In this document: in pieces, positions 23,580-34,560 of the stretch | Position numbering within the stretch: the stretch's first letter is position 1 | Layout of the letters: every line of letters starts with the position of its first letter | Origin: Linanthus parryae | Taxonomy: Eukaryota; Streptophyta; Magnoliopsida; Ericales; Polemoniaceae | NCBI GenBank assembly: GCA_023055425.1 | Contig: JALGPY010000004.1 | Location: forward strand, 114,059,504 to 114,123,503 | Length of the DNA: 64,000 nucleotides | Direction: 5' to 3' | Program-made: the position numbers and the translations under genes | The notes under the pieces: generated by a model | Databases searched by the model: none | What the model was told of the DNA's origin: nothing | Seen by the model: only the letters and a program-made list of their open reading frames with translations

Positions 23580-26500
23580 CTACATGGGATGGTTATCCAA
23601 AAGATAGCTCTTGGCCGCCTTGTGAGCACGAGCAACCAAGTTTCTGTGGACCTTGATGATACGGCAGAACTTCAAAAGCTTCGAGGCGTTCCAAATCCTT
23701 TCAATGATCGGCTCATCCTGAATGGGTGGTCTTGCGGTTCCCTGAAGAAAGTGAATAACCGCCGCACAATCAGTATTAACATTAATAAACAAGATATTAT
23801 GATGGATAGCAAATTTAAGGGCATGTTCCACAGCAAGAATTTCCGCCTGTTGGGCACTTGAGGCAACACATTTCACTCCTATAGTCCACTGCGAACCATC
23901 GTCTCCAACCGTATGGAGGCCAAAGCTTGAAAAGAAAGAGTTTGCGTTCCACGCTCCATCCACGAAGATGTCTTTTGGGGAAGGGTCGCCTTCGTTATTT
24001 GAGGATTCCATGATAGTACAGGAAGGGGACTCCTGAGTGGAAACCTGACTGGGGTTGTTTGTGCGATTGTCTTTTGCGGCCAGAAGGGTACGCTCTTGCT
24101 CCATAACCGCACAAATGGAAGCAACAGAGAAGCTGGAGTTGCTAAAGACCACTTCGCAACGACCCCTCGAAATGCTCCAAAGGGTATGAACCGCCTTGAT
24201 GTTTTTTGAGAAAATGATGCTCCAGAGTTTGTCCGCAAAGGAAGTATTATTGTCTGATAAGGAGACTTCGTTACTCCACAGCGGAACCACTGAAGGACAT
24301 TCGAAGAAGAGATGGTTCAAAGTTTCCTCTTGACAGTTGCAGAGAGGGCACATACAAGGGGCTGTGCAGAAACGCTGGCTCAGGAGTTTTTTAGTGGGGA
24401 GCTTCTGATGAGCGCATTTCCAAAGGAAAGTTTTCCATTTTTCCGGAACCTCGAGACCCCATATTTTCCCCCAGTGGCCATTTGACAAGAGAGGCCATTG
24501 TTCAGAGTCGACATACCCTGCAGGAAAGAGGATAGGAGACTGTTCTTCAATGAGGAAATTGTAGCCCGACTTCGTGGAGTAGTTGCCAGACCTGGTGAAA
24601 GGCCATATAATTCTGTCTTGTTTCGGGCGATCCGGAAGTTGGATAGCCAGGATTCTGAAAGCGATGAAATCCGGGACGTGCGCCCTGATGGTATGTGAGT
24701 CCCAACTTTGCTGGTCATTTCTAAGGTTGATCCAGTCCCTCACTTTGAGATCTGGATTAATGAAGCCATTTCCAAGGAGAGAGGCGAGGGGAAGCTTCAG
24801 ACCAGGGATCCATTTGTCATTCAGGATACTAACGCTATCCCCACATCCAATGTTCCATCTGCAGCCTCGTTTGATGAGATCACAGCCATACATAACACTT
24901 TTCCAAGCCCAGGAAGCATTGCTGGGGGTGCCAACCTCCAGAAGAGTTTTTTCCCTGCAAAATTTATGAAGGAGGAACTTGGAAGCAAACATGTTAGGAG
25001 AGTTAAGTAATCTCCATGCTTTATTAGCGAGCAAAGCTTGATTCATCCAGTTAATGTTTCTTAGGCCGATACCTCCTTTAGATTTTGGTAAGCAGAGGGT
25101 ATCATTAGGGATGAGTCTAAGAGGGACCTTCTTATTGGGGTTCCACCAGAATCTAAAGATTTGGTTAGCAATTTCATCATTAAGGGTGGTGGGAAGCTTG
25201 AAAGAGGAGCAGACGTATGTGGGAAGGGCAGATAAGACTGCCTTTGCAAGGGTGAGTCTGCCGGCATCGTTTAGATACTTGCCTTTCCAACCTTCCAGCT
25301 TAGAGTAGACTGTTTCTCTGGAGAATCTAAAAATGTCTTTCTTTTTTCCTCCTGAAACAATCGGGAGTCCTAAGTAGGAGAAGTTGGTATTATCAATGTT
25401 CACTTCAATGAGATTACCAAAGATGTCCCCGAGGTCCTTGGGGACATTTGGACTAAGGGATAAGGAGGATTTAGATTTATTTATGTCTTGCCCTGAAACC
25501 CTACAGAAAGTCTCTAGCGCTATACTGAGAGTTGCACAACTAGAGAGAGAGGGTTGGAAAAAGATGAGACAGTCATCCGCGAAGAAGAGATGTGAAAGAT
25601 TAGGGCCACCTCTTCTAAGACTGATACCAGGGCAAGCACCAGAGGTGTTAAGATGAGAGAGGTAAACGGAGAGAGCTTCCAGGAAGATAATAAAGAGATA
25701 AGGGGAGAGGGGGTCCCCTTGTCGAAGGCCAGCCTTAGGGTAGATCCTTTTCCCTGGGATGCCGTTGACCAGCACAGAAAAGGAGACAGTGGAGACACAT
25801 TGGAGGATAAGATTGACCCATTTCTCTGGGAAACCCATTTTCCTGAGAACTTTCTCCAGGAAGTACCAGTTGACCCTGTCAAAAGCTTTGCTCATATCCA
25901 ATTTAAGAGCCCCCAAATGGTTATTTCCTTTATTAGTGTTTCTGATCTTAGCAAAGAACTCATTGGCAAGAAGCGTGCTGTCCGAGATGAGACGACCCGG
26001 GACAAACGCGTTTTGCTGCTCGGAAATAACATAAGGGAGGACCTTCTTGATTCTGTTAGCAAGAATTTTAGAGATGACCTTGTAAATGAATGAGCAAAGG
26101 CTGATAGGCCGAAGGTCGCGGGGGTGTTCCGGGTTGGGGGTTTTCGGGATGAGGGCAAGGAATGAGTAGTTAAATTCCTTGAGGAGGAATCCTCTAGAGA
26201 AAAAGGAGTGGACCACTTCCTCGATAGAGGATCTGACGACCTCCCAAATTTTGTGAAAGAAGATGCCGGGGAGGCCGTCCGGCCCTGGAGACTTGTAGGG
26301 ACCGATAGAGAACACCGCATCCTTGATTTCGTCAGAGGAGATAGGCTGATTGAGAAGATTGATGCAATGCTCGTCGAGAGAGGGGAATTGGAGATTCCAT
26401 CCATCCTAGTTATCAATATCATCTGTGTTAATGGTGGCTGCCTTGAGATAGATGGACTCAAAGTGCTCTGAGATGAGATTAGAGAGCTTGTCTGGGTCAC

Positions 26501-27650
26501 TTATCCAGTTACCCGAATGATCAATGAGGCCTTCAATTCTGTTTCTTGCTACTCGCTTCTTGCAAGTTTTATGAAAGAAGCGGGTGTTTTTGTCCCCTTA
26601 TTTGAGCCATTTTATCTTAGCCCTTTGCGCCCAAAGGGTCTCTTCTTGAGAAAGGAGATCATTAAGCTCAAGTCTCGTAGCCCTTTCAGCCAGAATGGAG
26701 TTTGGGTTATCCAAGGAGGAGTGGATAGCCTCTAGCCTATTCTGAGTGGCGGCAATTCTTTGACTCAAGGATCCTACCCCTTTACTTTTCCAGGTAATCA
26801 GGTTAGATTTGAGGGCTTTACATTTAGCAGCAAAGCGAAAGGCTGAAGAGCCAAAGAAATCCCTTTCCCAAGTATGCTTGATGATGTTGGAGCATTCAGG
26901 GTAGCGGAGCCAAAAGGCTTCAAAATGAAAGCGCTTGAGACGAGGCCTAGAGGGGTCGAGAATATGGAAAATACATGGGCCATGGTCTGACCCCATGATT
27001 GGGAGGTTAATGAGGAACGATCCTCGGAATTTAAGGGCCCACTCCGGGTTATGGAAACCCCTATCCAACCTTTCAAAGGTAGTGAAAGGAGGAGGTCTAT
27101 TGTTGGTCCAAGTGAAGTGAGCGCCCTTATAATGGATTTCAGAGAGGCTAAGGTTCCCGAGGAAAAGGCGGAAGTCTTTTGTGCCTGGAATCCATCTTTC
27201 CTTCCTACTCCATTTATCCCGTGGGTGAAGGACTTGGTTGAAATCCCCGATGCACAGGAGAGGAACATCAAGAGAGGCAAGGTGGGATTCAATCAAATCC
27301 CAAGTATCCTTTCTTTGGTCCAAGTAGGGGGAACCATAGATGCAAGCGAGGAAGAAGGATCCAGTGTTACTAGAGACCGAGCAGAGAATGAGATTCTGGG
27401 TTGCAATCATCGGGTAGAGGCTAACATGACATTTCCAGCCAAGACAGATACCACCTGCAAGGCCCATGGAGCTCACCCCACAGGTAGAGTTAAAACCCCA
27501 GGATTTAAAAAGAACGCTGCTTTCCAAAAGAGAGCATTTAGTTTCAGAGAGGAAAAGGATAGACAATTTGTGGTCCATGGTCAATTTATGAGCTGAATGA
27601 ACTGCCAGAGGGTGACCCAAACCTCTGCAGTTCCAGCTTCCTATGATCAT
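23580..27650 (-). pseudogene. LINE ORF2: endonuclease-RT-RNase H, two stops
   Basis: One continuous frame of 1,357 codons is interrupted only by TAA at 26598-26600 and TAG at 26408-26410. The apurinic-type endonuclease is at the N-terminus (SWNCRGLG, SETKC, CIYGSPY, GDFNQ, SDHGP). The reverse transcriptase follows, with SPGPDGLPG, LDMSKAFDRVNW, GLRQGDPLSPYLF and the catalytic FADD. Then come the zf-RVT Cys/His region (CPLCNCQEETLNHLFFEC) and a C-terminal RNase H-like domain (FVDGAW, EILAVEHAL, NTDC). Expected role: nick target DNA and reverse-transcribe the element RNA. The first stop falls in WLK-stop-GDKNTRFFH, where the family has Glu. The start is the ATG at 27650, which overlaps the preceding frame's stop. 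Confidence 0.93.
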
Positions 27651-28561
27651 GGCGACCCCCGTGGTTGTTCAAGGACAACCACGGAAACCTTTGAGAGAGA
27701 GATGGGAGTACCTTTGACATCGCAAGGGTCGAGAGGACGAGTCTTTAGCTTCTTTTGGAACATATGGTCCTCCCCTGAGGACTCTGGAGCTTCGTCAAAC
27801 ACGTCCCTACTACGCTTTTTGGTGGATAGCATTAGACTCGAAATGGGGGTAGTCGGGGGCGAATCGAGATCCTCCAAGGCAAGCAAAGCCCTGAAATCAT
27901 CGTCAAATCCGTATCGATTTCCCGGCCCTCTTCCACTAGAGGTAATGCAGGCTTTGGACGCCTGAGGAAAGCAGCCGAGTATGGATTTAACAAACATGGG
28001 CTTTTTCCCCGCCGTGGGGTTAAAGGTTGGGCTTGGAGCTGATTTTCTCTTGGACCCATTGGGGCTGCGGGTTGGGTGGGAGTCTTTAGCCTCAAGGGAC
28101 GGGCCCAATAGGCTTTTGGGCTTAAGAGAGGAATTCCATAGGCCCATAGTACACAAATCCCCGTCTAGCAGAGGTGGGCTAGGACGCGAAAGCAAGTGGG
28201 CTTGGAGAGGGAGGCCAGAACAGTCTAAAGGGCCGAAGGAGATTGATGGGCTGTTAAAGAGCTCTTGAGTGGCTCCCTTACCCGGACCCTTAGTGGGAAG
28301 AGGGGTTAAAATAAAAAAATCGAAGGGGTAAGGGTTACAGAAAATTTTCAAACGCATAAGATAATGCCAGCAAATATTAAGAGGATATGTACTCTGAAAA
28401 GTAGGATAGGTGTTGTGATTAAAAAATAAGTGCATGTTTTGTTTTTCAAGATTACCCTGATTGACAAGTAAGATTTGATTAAGAGATAAGGGTGAAAGAT
28501 AATCTTTTTCAGTTATGGGAGATTTAACACGTAAAGGAAGGTTACTTTTAAGATGAGACAA
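27647..28561 (-). CDS. LINE middle frame, possible ORF1 C-terminus
   Basis: An open frame of about 304 codons lies between ORF1 and ORF2. It has no ATG at its upstream edge; the frame stays open back towards the end of ORF1, where a run of nine A's (28616-28624 on the plus strand) separates the two frames by one base. The residues are Ser/Pro/Lys-rich with a basic SKRKSAPSP motif and an acidic Phe/Asp stretch (GFDDDFRALLALEDLD). Its stop overlaps the ORF2 start as ATGA, a typical termination-reinitiation arrangement. It is most simply the C-terminal part of ORF1 after a homopolymer frameshift; an independent protein is less likely. Confidence 0.55.
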   Translation of the reverse strand: MSHLKSNLPLRVKSPITEKDYLSPLSLNQILLVNQGNLEKQNMHLFFNHNTYPTFQSTYPLNICWHYLMRLKIFCNPYPFDFFILTPLPTKGPGKGATQELFNSPSISFGPLDCSGLPLQAHLLSRPSPPLLDGDLCTMGLWNSSLKPKSLLGPSLEAKDSHPTRSPNGSKRKSAPSPTFNPTAGKKPMFVKSILGCFPQASKACITSSGRGPGNRYGFDDDFRALLALEDLDSPPTTPISSLMLSTKKRSRDVFDEAPESSGEDHMFQKKLKTRPLDPCDVKGTPISLSKVSVVVLEQPRGSP

Positions 28562-28607
28562 TAAACCTAAAAAGTAGTGAAAGATAAAATAGTGGGCAAA
28601 GGCAATA

Positions 28608-30644
28608 TTAAAAGGAAAAAAAAATACAGTTAAGTCTAATCAATGCTGCATTAGTAGAATAAAATAAAGAGCAATCCGCACGATTAACATCAAAAAAAGG
28701 AGAGAGAGGGTTGGATATACCATTCTCCAGGCTGTCAGACCTGCGGCGGCGCTTTGGGGGGTTCGCAGAACTTGCACGCCTCAATCTTGCTTCAACTTCC
28801 AAAGCAGTGCCGTTCCTCCACGCGCTGCGTTTGCACCCAATCCGAGGGCTACCACCGTCTCCACGCTCTCCGCCGAACATCCCCTCGACAGCGGCCATGT
28901 CCATGGATTCCGGCGACCGGCCTCCTCGCTGCTTTCGTGTACCGCCTTGTGACATCTTGCTCTTGATCAATTTAATGGCATCCACCTTGAAGCTCTCACC
29001 GCCGTCATCGTTTGGGCTGCCTGAGGTTGAGTGGGAGATCCATCCCCCCTTGCCAATATGTTTACAGTCGCAGTTCATCGACAACCAGATGTTCCCCCCG
29101 CTGTCTTTTGCAAATCCTGATTCACTCATCTCCGATTCAGAGTCGGATAATATTATGACCTTTGATTTGCTTGTCGCCTCATCACCTTCTTCCACATTTT
29201 GGCTAACCCAGCCGTATTTCATCTTGGCGAATCCAAACTTGGTCTCAATGATATTCTCTCCTGTGAATAGGTGCTTAGATTCTTTGTCAGTCGACTCCTT
29301 GTCCGATGATGAGGATGCAGCTCCAAAGAGTTTTCCAATAACTCTTTTCTTTTTAACATCTCTGTCTTCATCCTCGCAACTCACTCCGTTAACATTTTCA
29401 TCGGCGCCCACTGCAGGGGATCCTAACTGTGCTGCAGGTGCAGCCTCTGACCTAGTTGAAGGGCCTCCCGCCATGTTAACAGCTGGGTGATTTTGGTCGG
29501 TATTGGCATCATTCCCTCTGCTTGACACATTTCTACTATTCTCCAGGATTCTCTGGATGTTATCATGAAGATCGAAAGTCGGGGCACGTAGCTGCATGGG
29601 TTGGTTTGGCCTGGCATTAACTCTTTCGAAAAAAGTGAACCATGCCCCATGATCACCTTTTCTTTCTGTGATACGTCGAGCCGGACGGTTCCATGCAACC
29701 CGGATTCTAGTGGTGCGGTTCACGTTTGAGTTTGTCATCCCTCGGAGAGCCCTTGTGAAGAGAGGTTGATCAATGTGAGTCACCGTGTTGTGACCCAACT
29801 CCTCTTGGACCTTAACGAGCCTATCTTTGTAACGATTGAATGCACTGTTAAGGGTGTGGCGGCATTTGCGCTCTGAGTGACCTACGCATCCACAACGGAA
29901 GCAGACGCGAAAAATCTTCGAGTAGCTAAAAAAAGCTGTGATTTTAACCCCATAGTCCATTTCGAAGCTGCAACCTGGTATGACGGTATCAAAGATGTTA
30001 ATCCTTACTTTGACCCTCATCTTATCCAGGTGCTTTTCATCGACATAACCTTGAGCCACATGCACTGCTACGTCACCATTGTTTGCCTCGTTAGCTTCAA
30101 AAATTGGCCATACCACCTCTTCGTCAGCACCTTCATAGTCGACCACCTCGCCCATAACCTTACCGAGCTTCTGGATGAGCGAGTTGTTGATGTATTCCAT
30201 GGGAATACCTCTGATGTCCACCCAAATGTCGTTTGCTGAGAAAAGCTCGTCGGTGAAGGTGGTGTTGGGTATCCATTTTTTGACGACCACCAAGGATCCG
30301 AGTATGTTCCATGGGCTTCCCTCAACTAAATCTTCGTAATCTTCGGTGTTTTCCGGCTCTAGCAAGAACATATGGTCGTTCATCAGCTTAACCTTCACTT
30401 TTCCAGCTAGCTTCCAAAAGCTGTTTATGGCGTCGAAGATTGTCTTGCTGTCCCACACGATGTAGTCCACGAAGAAAGCAACCAAACATTTCTCTAACTT
30501 CGTCCTTTTGGGGATGAAAGAGTGAAGGTCAGGAGTTGGGAGATCGATCAATTCTCTGTGATGGATGAAGTTTGGGTGATGAGAAGAGGGTTGGTAAGAG
30601 GTTTGGACGGAATAGTAGTCCGAAGGTTGGTTTGGTAAGGCCAT
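28608..30644 (-). CDS. LINE ORF1: DUF4283 nucleic-acid-binding protein
   Basis: 678 residues. An N-terminal DUF4283-type domain spans roughly residues 35-190 (KVKVKLMNDHMFLLEPENTE, NDIWVDIRGIPMEY). A zinc knuckle CFRCGCVGHSERKC (C-x2-C-x4-H-x4-C) follows, then a long Ser/Asp/Arg-rich disordered tail with basic clusters (GTRKQRGGRS, PKRRRRSD). In plant L1 elements ORF1 coats the element RNA and returns it to the nucleus. The start at 30644 gives MALPNQPSDYY, and the upstream DNA (30650-30828) is a G/A-rich 5' UTR. The frame is undamaged up to the A-run near 28616. Confidence 0.9.
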   Translation of the reverse strand: MALPNQPSDYYSVQTSYQPSSHHPNFIHHRELIDLPTPDLHSFIPKRTKLEKCLVAFFVDYIVWDSKTIFDAINSFWKLAGKVKVKLMNDHMFLLEPENTEDYEDLVEGSPWNILGSLVVVKKWIPNTTFTDELFSANDIWVDIRGIPMEYINNSLIQKLGKVMGEVVDYEGADEEVVWPIFEANEANNGDVAVHVAQGYVDEKHLDKMRVKVRINIFDTVIPGCSFEMDYGVKITAFFSYSKIFRVCFRCGCVGHSERKCRHTLNSAFNRYKDRLVKVQEELGHNTVTHIDQPLFTRALRGMTNSNVNRTTRIRVAWNRPARRITERKGDHGAWFTFFERVNARPNQPMQLRAPTFDLHDNIQRILENSRNVSSRGNDANTDQNHPAVNMAGGPSTRSEAAPAAQLGSPAVGADENVNGVSCEDEDRDVKKKRVIGKLFGAASSSSDKESTDKESKHLFTGENIIETKFGFAKMKYGWVSQNVEEGDEATSKSKVIILSDSESEMSESGFAKDSGGNIWLSMNCDCKHIGKGGWISHSTSGSPNDDGGESFKVDAIKLIKSKMSQGGTRKQRGGRSPESMDMAAVEGMFGGERGDGGSPRIGCKRSAWRNGTALEVEARLRRASSANPPKRRRRSDSLENGISNPLSPFFDVNRADCSLFYSTNAALIRLNCIFFSF

Positions 30645-31159
30645 TGGGAAGCACTGTAAGGGGAGAGGAGGGAGGAAAGGAGTGGAGATTGGGAAGTGGG
30701 GTAAGGTTTTGGAACTAGAAGCAGGCGTGAAGATGGAAGTGGGGGCAGAGGTGGAAACGGGTTGGGAGAGGGGGGAGAGGTCTCATGACCCAGTTTCTCT
30801 CACTAGAGAGAACATCTTTTGTCCATTGAGTAAATATAAAGATTATAAAATTGTGATTTTCACCAACAAACAAAACTGTTGCATCACTAACTTTTTGACA
30901 CCATAACTTTTTTCACCAAATACATACATCTTTTTTCATCAACTTATTTGTCACGAACTTTTTTCACAACAACTAAAAAGTCGACTTAAAAGTCCAAAAA
31001 GACATACCAAACCCACCCCTTATTTATGACATGTTTCCATCCACATCATTTTATGTTCAACTTTTTATACAGTTTTTTGTTCACCTAGACTTTTCCTAGT
31101 TAAAATTCATACTAGTCAAAATTTAACTAACTGTTGATTTTATTGTTGGAGATGCTCTA

Positions 31160-31636
31160 ACAAGGGACCGACGAGATGTGGAGAACAATATATGTTCTAA
31201 GAAATTATGAGACTGTTCAGAGAATTTTTACTGCTCAAATAGATCGATTTCAACCCTGACTAAAAGAATACCATTAAATCCAAAACCAAATATATCATCG
31301 CAATGCCTTGCGAATTGTCTTCGGAACATAATAGTAGATGAAGTGAAGGGGCTGATAAAGATTTCAGTACAATGAAAGTTAATTATATAACAATTATCTT
31401 AATAAACAGATACGTTATAGTTTTCTGCTACGATTGAAGAACAAGGTCACAATTTTGAAAATTTGAGGAGAGGCTACATGGATCCATGCGGAAGTGATCA
31501 TCTAATGGATTGAATCCTATGAACATCCAGACATACAAAAGGTCGGACCATGCACATAAATTAGGACAAGCGCGTGCAAATGAATCATTCGAAATCTTGG
31601 CAGAAAAGGGTGAAGTGTCAAATTCCACCTGATTCG
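31160..31636. other. Non-coding interval
   Basis: No gene or element is recognised in this AT-rich stretch. Confidence 0.5.
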
Positions 31637-32134
31637 TGTTAGAAAAAGAATGCGGATCAAGAAGAGTGACAAAGAACAAAACGAAGAAGAACATACAACG
31701 ATTTAACGTGGTTCACTAGCTTTGAGACTAGCTACGTCCACGGTCAAACATACCCAATCTATTGTTGAGAATCCCATTACAATCAATCAAAAATACCACA
31801 CACATGTTAATAGTCACGTCATACACTCATATATAGGCCTAAGCTACTGACTTGTGCCCAAAACAACTCTCAAAAGTTACCAAAACCGATAAGGAAACAA
31901 CCCATAAAGTTGACACAGCCGAACCAAGTCGCACAATCTAGTACAGAGGTCCCACGACCTAGTATAGAGGTCGCACAACCTGGGCCATCAGCCAACTAGG
32001 TCATATGACCTATATATGCTAGAGGTCGCACGACCAACCCCCGAACCCCGATGCGCTGCGACTTCGATTCCCTTGCCTTCTTGCTTGTTGCTTTGTCAAT
32101 TCCAAGCTAGGGTTCAGGTTACCAATTCATAACA
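31637..32134 (-). mobile_element. Solo LTR, same family as 8992-9488
   Basis: A 498-bp unit starting TGTTAGAAAAAG and ending CAATTCATAACA, flanked by ATTCG (31632-31636) and TTTCG (32135-32139). It shares TTTAACGTGGTTCACTA and the CCCATTACAAT block with the other family members. An internal stretch (about 31930-32030) repeats AGAGGTC(G/C)CACGACC-type words. There is no internal region. Confidence 0.75.
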
Positions 32135-32139
32135 TTTCG

Positions 32140-33086
32140 TTTAATCCAAACGCCAAATGTAAGCTATGAAACGTCTGAATTATAGTAGTGACCACAAGAC
32201 ATAAGCGCGCGTGTAAGTGCTAATCATCATGTATGTAAATTTCATATGAGAAATGTTAGAACACTGACTGTTATCTCCCATATTTTTCTTACACATATGT
32301 AATCTTATTTTCCGAATAATGACTATGCTAATTTTACATTGCTGTGGAAAATAGGTACTATATTTCACCCCAAAAAACAAAAAAAGGTATATGAGATAAC
32401 GGTTGGTTCTACATAATATCTCTAGAATTGAAGATGGTATAGTACCAGAGGTACTAGTTAGAAAACCCTTTAGGCCAAACATGCTATTTAGCAAGTAGAT
32501 GAGAATTAAGGCCCATCTTCCAGTCTAGCTAAAATGGGTTAAGCAGCTAAGTCTATATGGCATAGGGACTGACATTGAGAACAAGGTAGGCCATGGACAA
32601 GTTGTTGAAGGCTTTCATTGTTTCTAATTTCCAGACACAAGTCGTGCATACACATAGAGAAGATCAGAAGACAGATCGATTTGCCATGTTTACGGGCTTA
32701 CTAGCAACAAAACACAAGTGAATATGTCACAATGTCGAATGTTGCGCTATTGTAATTCTGATGGCAGGAACACGCATACAATGCTGAGTCTCTGAAAGAA
32801 CCAAATTAATGATCGAGAACCTCATATCATAGCATGAACAATATGGGTTGAATTCTCTCGATTTGAGCTATGAAATTCTTACAAAAGATGTTACTATAGT
32901 AGTATATAGTAGCACGTCTAGTTCTAATTTTTATGTGGTCTGAAGCGAGTATCAAAGTCACAGACATGGATATCCTGCTACCAAAGATGCTGGAATTCCT
33001 ATTGTCTTGTAAATTGTAAGTCGGCTGCAGTTTATTAATTCATGTGACCTTTTAAATGTACTAGTTTTATGCTCATGTGTTGACAC
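32140..33086. other. Non-coding interval left of the MITE/Helitron nest
   Basis: Nothing recognisable is coded here. The last eight bases, GTTGACAC (33079-33086), are the left copy of the target duplication of the hAT-type MITE. Confidence 0.5.
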
Positions 33087-33333
33087 CAAGGGCGGATCCA
33101 TGTGTGACCCAAGGTGGGCCTGGGACCTCCCTTAACATTTGATGTCCTATTATGTATTTCTAATATTTTGTCAAATTTACGTATAAGACTCCCTAAAAAG
33201 TACATAAAAGATCCTAATGTAGTGAAATGTTTCATTCATGTCCTTATGGAACTAAGTTGTAATTAGACTAGAAGTATTAAAAACCCTGAAAATTTGTTGA
33301 GAAGCCCCTGACACTATAAACTTTGTGATAAAA

Positions 33334-33363
33334 CTAGGTTCACTCCGCGCGCGTTGCGCGCGG
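33334..33363 (-). mobile_element. Helitron 3' terminus: hairpin plus CTAG
   Basis: The hairpin CCGCGCGC-GTT-GCGCGCGG (33345-33363) is followed on the minus strand by AGTGAAC and CTAG, then host T. This is the replication-termination signal read by the Rep protein in the family. Confidence 0.93.
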
Positions 33364-34085
33364 CGTGCCTTTGCACCGGGCGTTGTCGTTCAGCTATGAA
33401 GTTCACGGTTGTTTCACTGTCTGTGCAATTGAAATTCATGTGTCGCAGTAATAGTATAGTAGAAATTGTTTTTAATTTTTTGTAAAAAGAAAACATCAAA
33501 ATCTATGATTTGATCCAACAAATTGGTATTGCGTGTAATAATCATACGTAAGCAAATTGATATTGACATTTAGTAATGTGACTGAACGTGTTTTTGATTT
33601 CACGTATTTTTCTTTTTAAAAAAAAGAAAAAAAAAAGAGAGAAATTATGTTTACAATTGTGTTTTTTTGCTACAATTAATTCGCACTGTTTTTCTTTGTT
33701 CTGAAACAGATACCAAACAAAATCATAATTGTTTTTAATTGCTTCTCGTAATTATGCTCTGCTGCTCCCACACAGGCCTTAATTGCTCCGCTACCACCAG
33801 AAAATCACAATTATAACCTGAAGCCCTAATCTATTGTCAACGCCTAGTTTCATTTCCAATCAGTCACCGTCTGAGTCCTTCTGATTTACGTTTCATCATT
33901 TAGATCTATCGTTTCGTGTGTGTTGAAGATTTCGGCGGAAGATTTAGTGGGGTTTGCAATATCTTCTCATTGATTCAAAGCATGCATTTATTGAAGACGT
34001 GTCTCTTAGAAGATGCATGGTAATAAGTTCTGTGAATGGATGTCAACAGTTGCGACGGTCTTTTCACATTCATATTCATATATTG
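33364..34085. other. Helitron 3' subterminal region
   Basis: AT-rich non-coding DNA with A/T homopolymers. It includes the promoter side of the plus-strand gene at 34132. Confidence 0.5.
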
Positions 34086-34093
34086 TATATAAG
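34086..34093 (+). promoter_or_regulatory. TATA box of the lysine-rich gene
   Basis: TATATAAG lies 39-46 bases before the start codon at 34132. The leader would be very short, so a transcript start just before the ATG is implied. Confidence 0.5.
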
Positions 34094-34131
34094 CACAAGC
34101 AATTTCATGTGGTCATAACATAGAGAGGGCA

Positions 34132-34560
34132 ATGGATTCTGGTAAAGAAAGTAGTGATAGTAACTTGAAGAAGACTGCCAAGAAGAAGATGAAGAAAAAG
34201 GTGAAGAAAAGTCAGAGATATGATAGTGAGTTGGAGTTCACAGAGAGTGAGTCTTCGTGGGAGAGTTGGCATGAACATGGGTATGTGGTCGGGAAGGGAT
34301 CGGAGTCAACTATATATTCAGATGCATCGGAGAAAGATGAATTCTGGCGGGTCGACACAGCTTCCTCCTATCCACTGAAGTGGACTTGTTCTTCTACTTC
34401 CGGTGGAAGTAAGAAGATGAAAGTTAAAGCTAAAGGCACTGAAGGTTCGCGAAGGAAGAAAGCTAATTCCCCACCGGATGGTACACGAGATCAGGGTGGC
34501 AAGAGAAAGAAGACAGATGATAATGTTGTGGAGTCGTCCAAGAAGAAACCAAGGGTCTAG
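34132..34560 (+). CDS. Lysine-rich disordered protein, unknown function
   Basis: 142 residues, intronless, the only clear gene on the plus strand of the Helitron. It opens with a Ser/Asp/Lys-rich stretch (KKTAKKKMKKKVKK at about 13-26), then an acidic/aromatic middle (SELEFTESESSWESWHEH) and WRVDTASSYPLKW, and ends in repeated basic clusters (SRRKKA, GKRKKTDD, SSKKKPRV) that look like nuclear localisation signals. A TATA box precedes it, and T-rich 3' DNA with TTTTTATTTTGAG follows. It could be a captured host exon or a native accessory gene. I do not recognise the family. Confidence 0.6.
   Translation: MDSGKESSDSNLKKTAKKKMKKKVKKSQRYDSELEFTESESSWESWHEHGYVVGKGSESTIYSDASEKDEFWRVDTASSYPLKWTCSSTSGGSKKMKVKAKGTEGSRRKKANSPPDGTRDQGGKRKKTDDNVVESSKKKPRV

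Larger units (their letters stand above)
23361..30828 (-). mobile_element. Nearly full-length L1-type LINE (7.5 kb)
   Basis: The element reads 5'-to-3' from 30828 to 23361 and ends in a poly-A tail (T-run at 23363-23372). A perfect 18-bp duplication AGTAAATATAAAGATTAT flanks it (23343-23360 and 30829-30846), which shows target-primed integration. It carries ORF1 with a CCHC knuckle, a middle frame and ORF2 with endonuclease, reverse transcriptase and RNase H. Two in-frame stops in ORF2 make this copy inactive, but the little decay and perfect duplication point to a fairly recent insertion. Confidence 0.95.
23068..31018. mobile_element. MITE with GGGTGGGTTTGG ends, split by a LINE
   Basis: Ends GGGTGGGTTTGGTATG (left) and CATACCAAACCCACCC (right) form a 16-bp inverted repeat. 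CTT flanks both sides (23065-23067 and 31019-31021), a possible 3-bp duplication. Without the LINE it is about 465 bp. A related copy at 62444-62888 has diverged ends and no insert, which supports the reconstruction. Interior words such as TTTTTGGACTTTT and CACGAACTTTTTTCAC are shared. Confidence 0.75.
22646..31159. mobile_element. MITE with GAGCATCTCCAA ends, carrying nested inserts
   Basis: Left end TAGAGCATCTCCAA (22646-22659) and right end TTGGAGATGCTCTA (31146-31159) are a perfect 14-bp inverted pair; TTAGGTTAAAA...AATTTAA continues weakly inward. Inside are another MITE and a LINE. Removing those leaves an element of about 560 bp. GAGCATCTCCAA ends are very common in plant MITEs. I see no clear target duplication. 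Confidence 0.65.

Noticed and set aside
25892..26500. Ser-rich 202-codon frame opposite/alternate to LINE ORF2
   Set aside because: A shadow of the reverse transcriptase frame.
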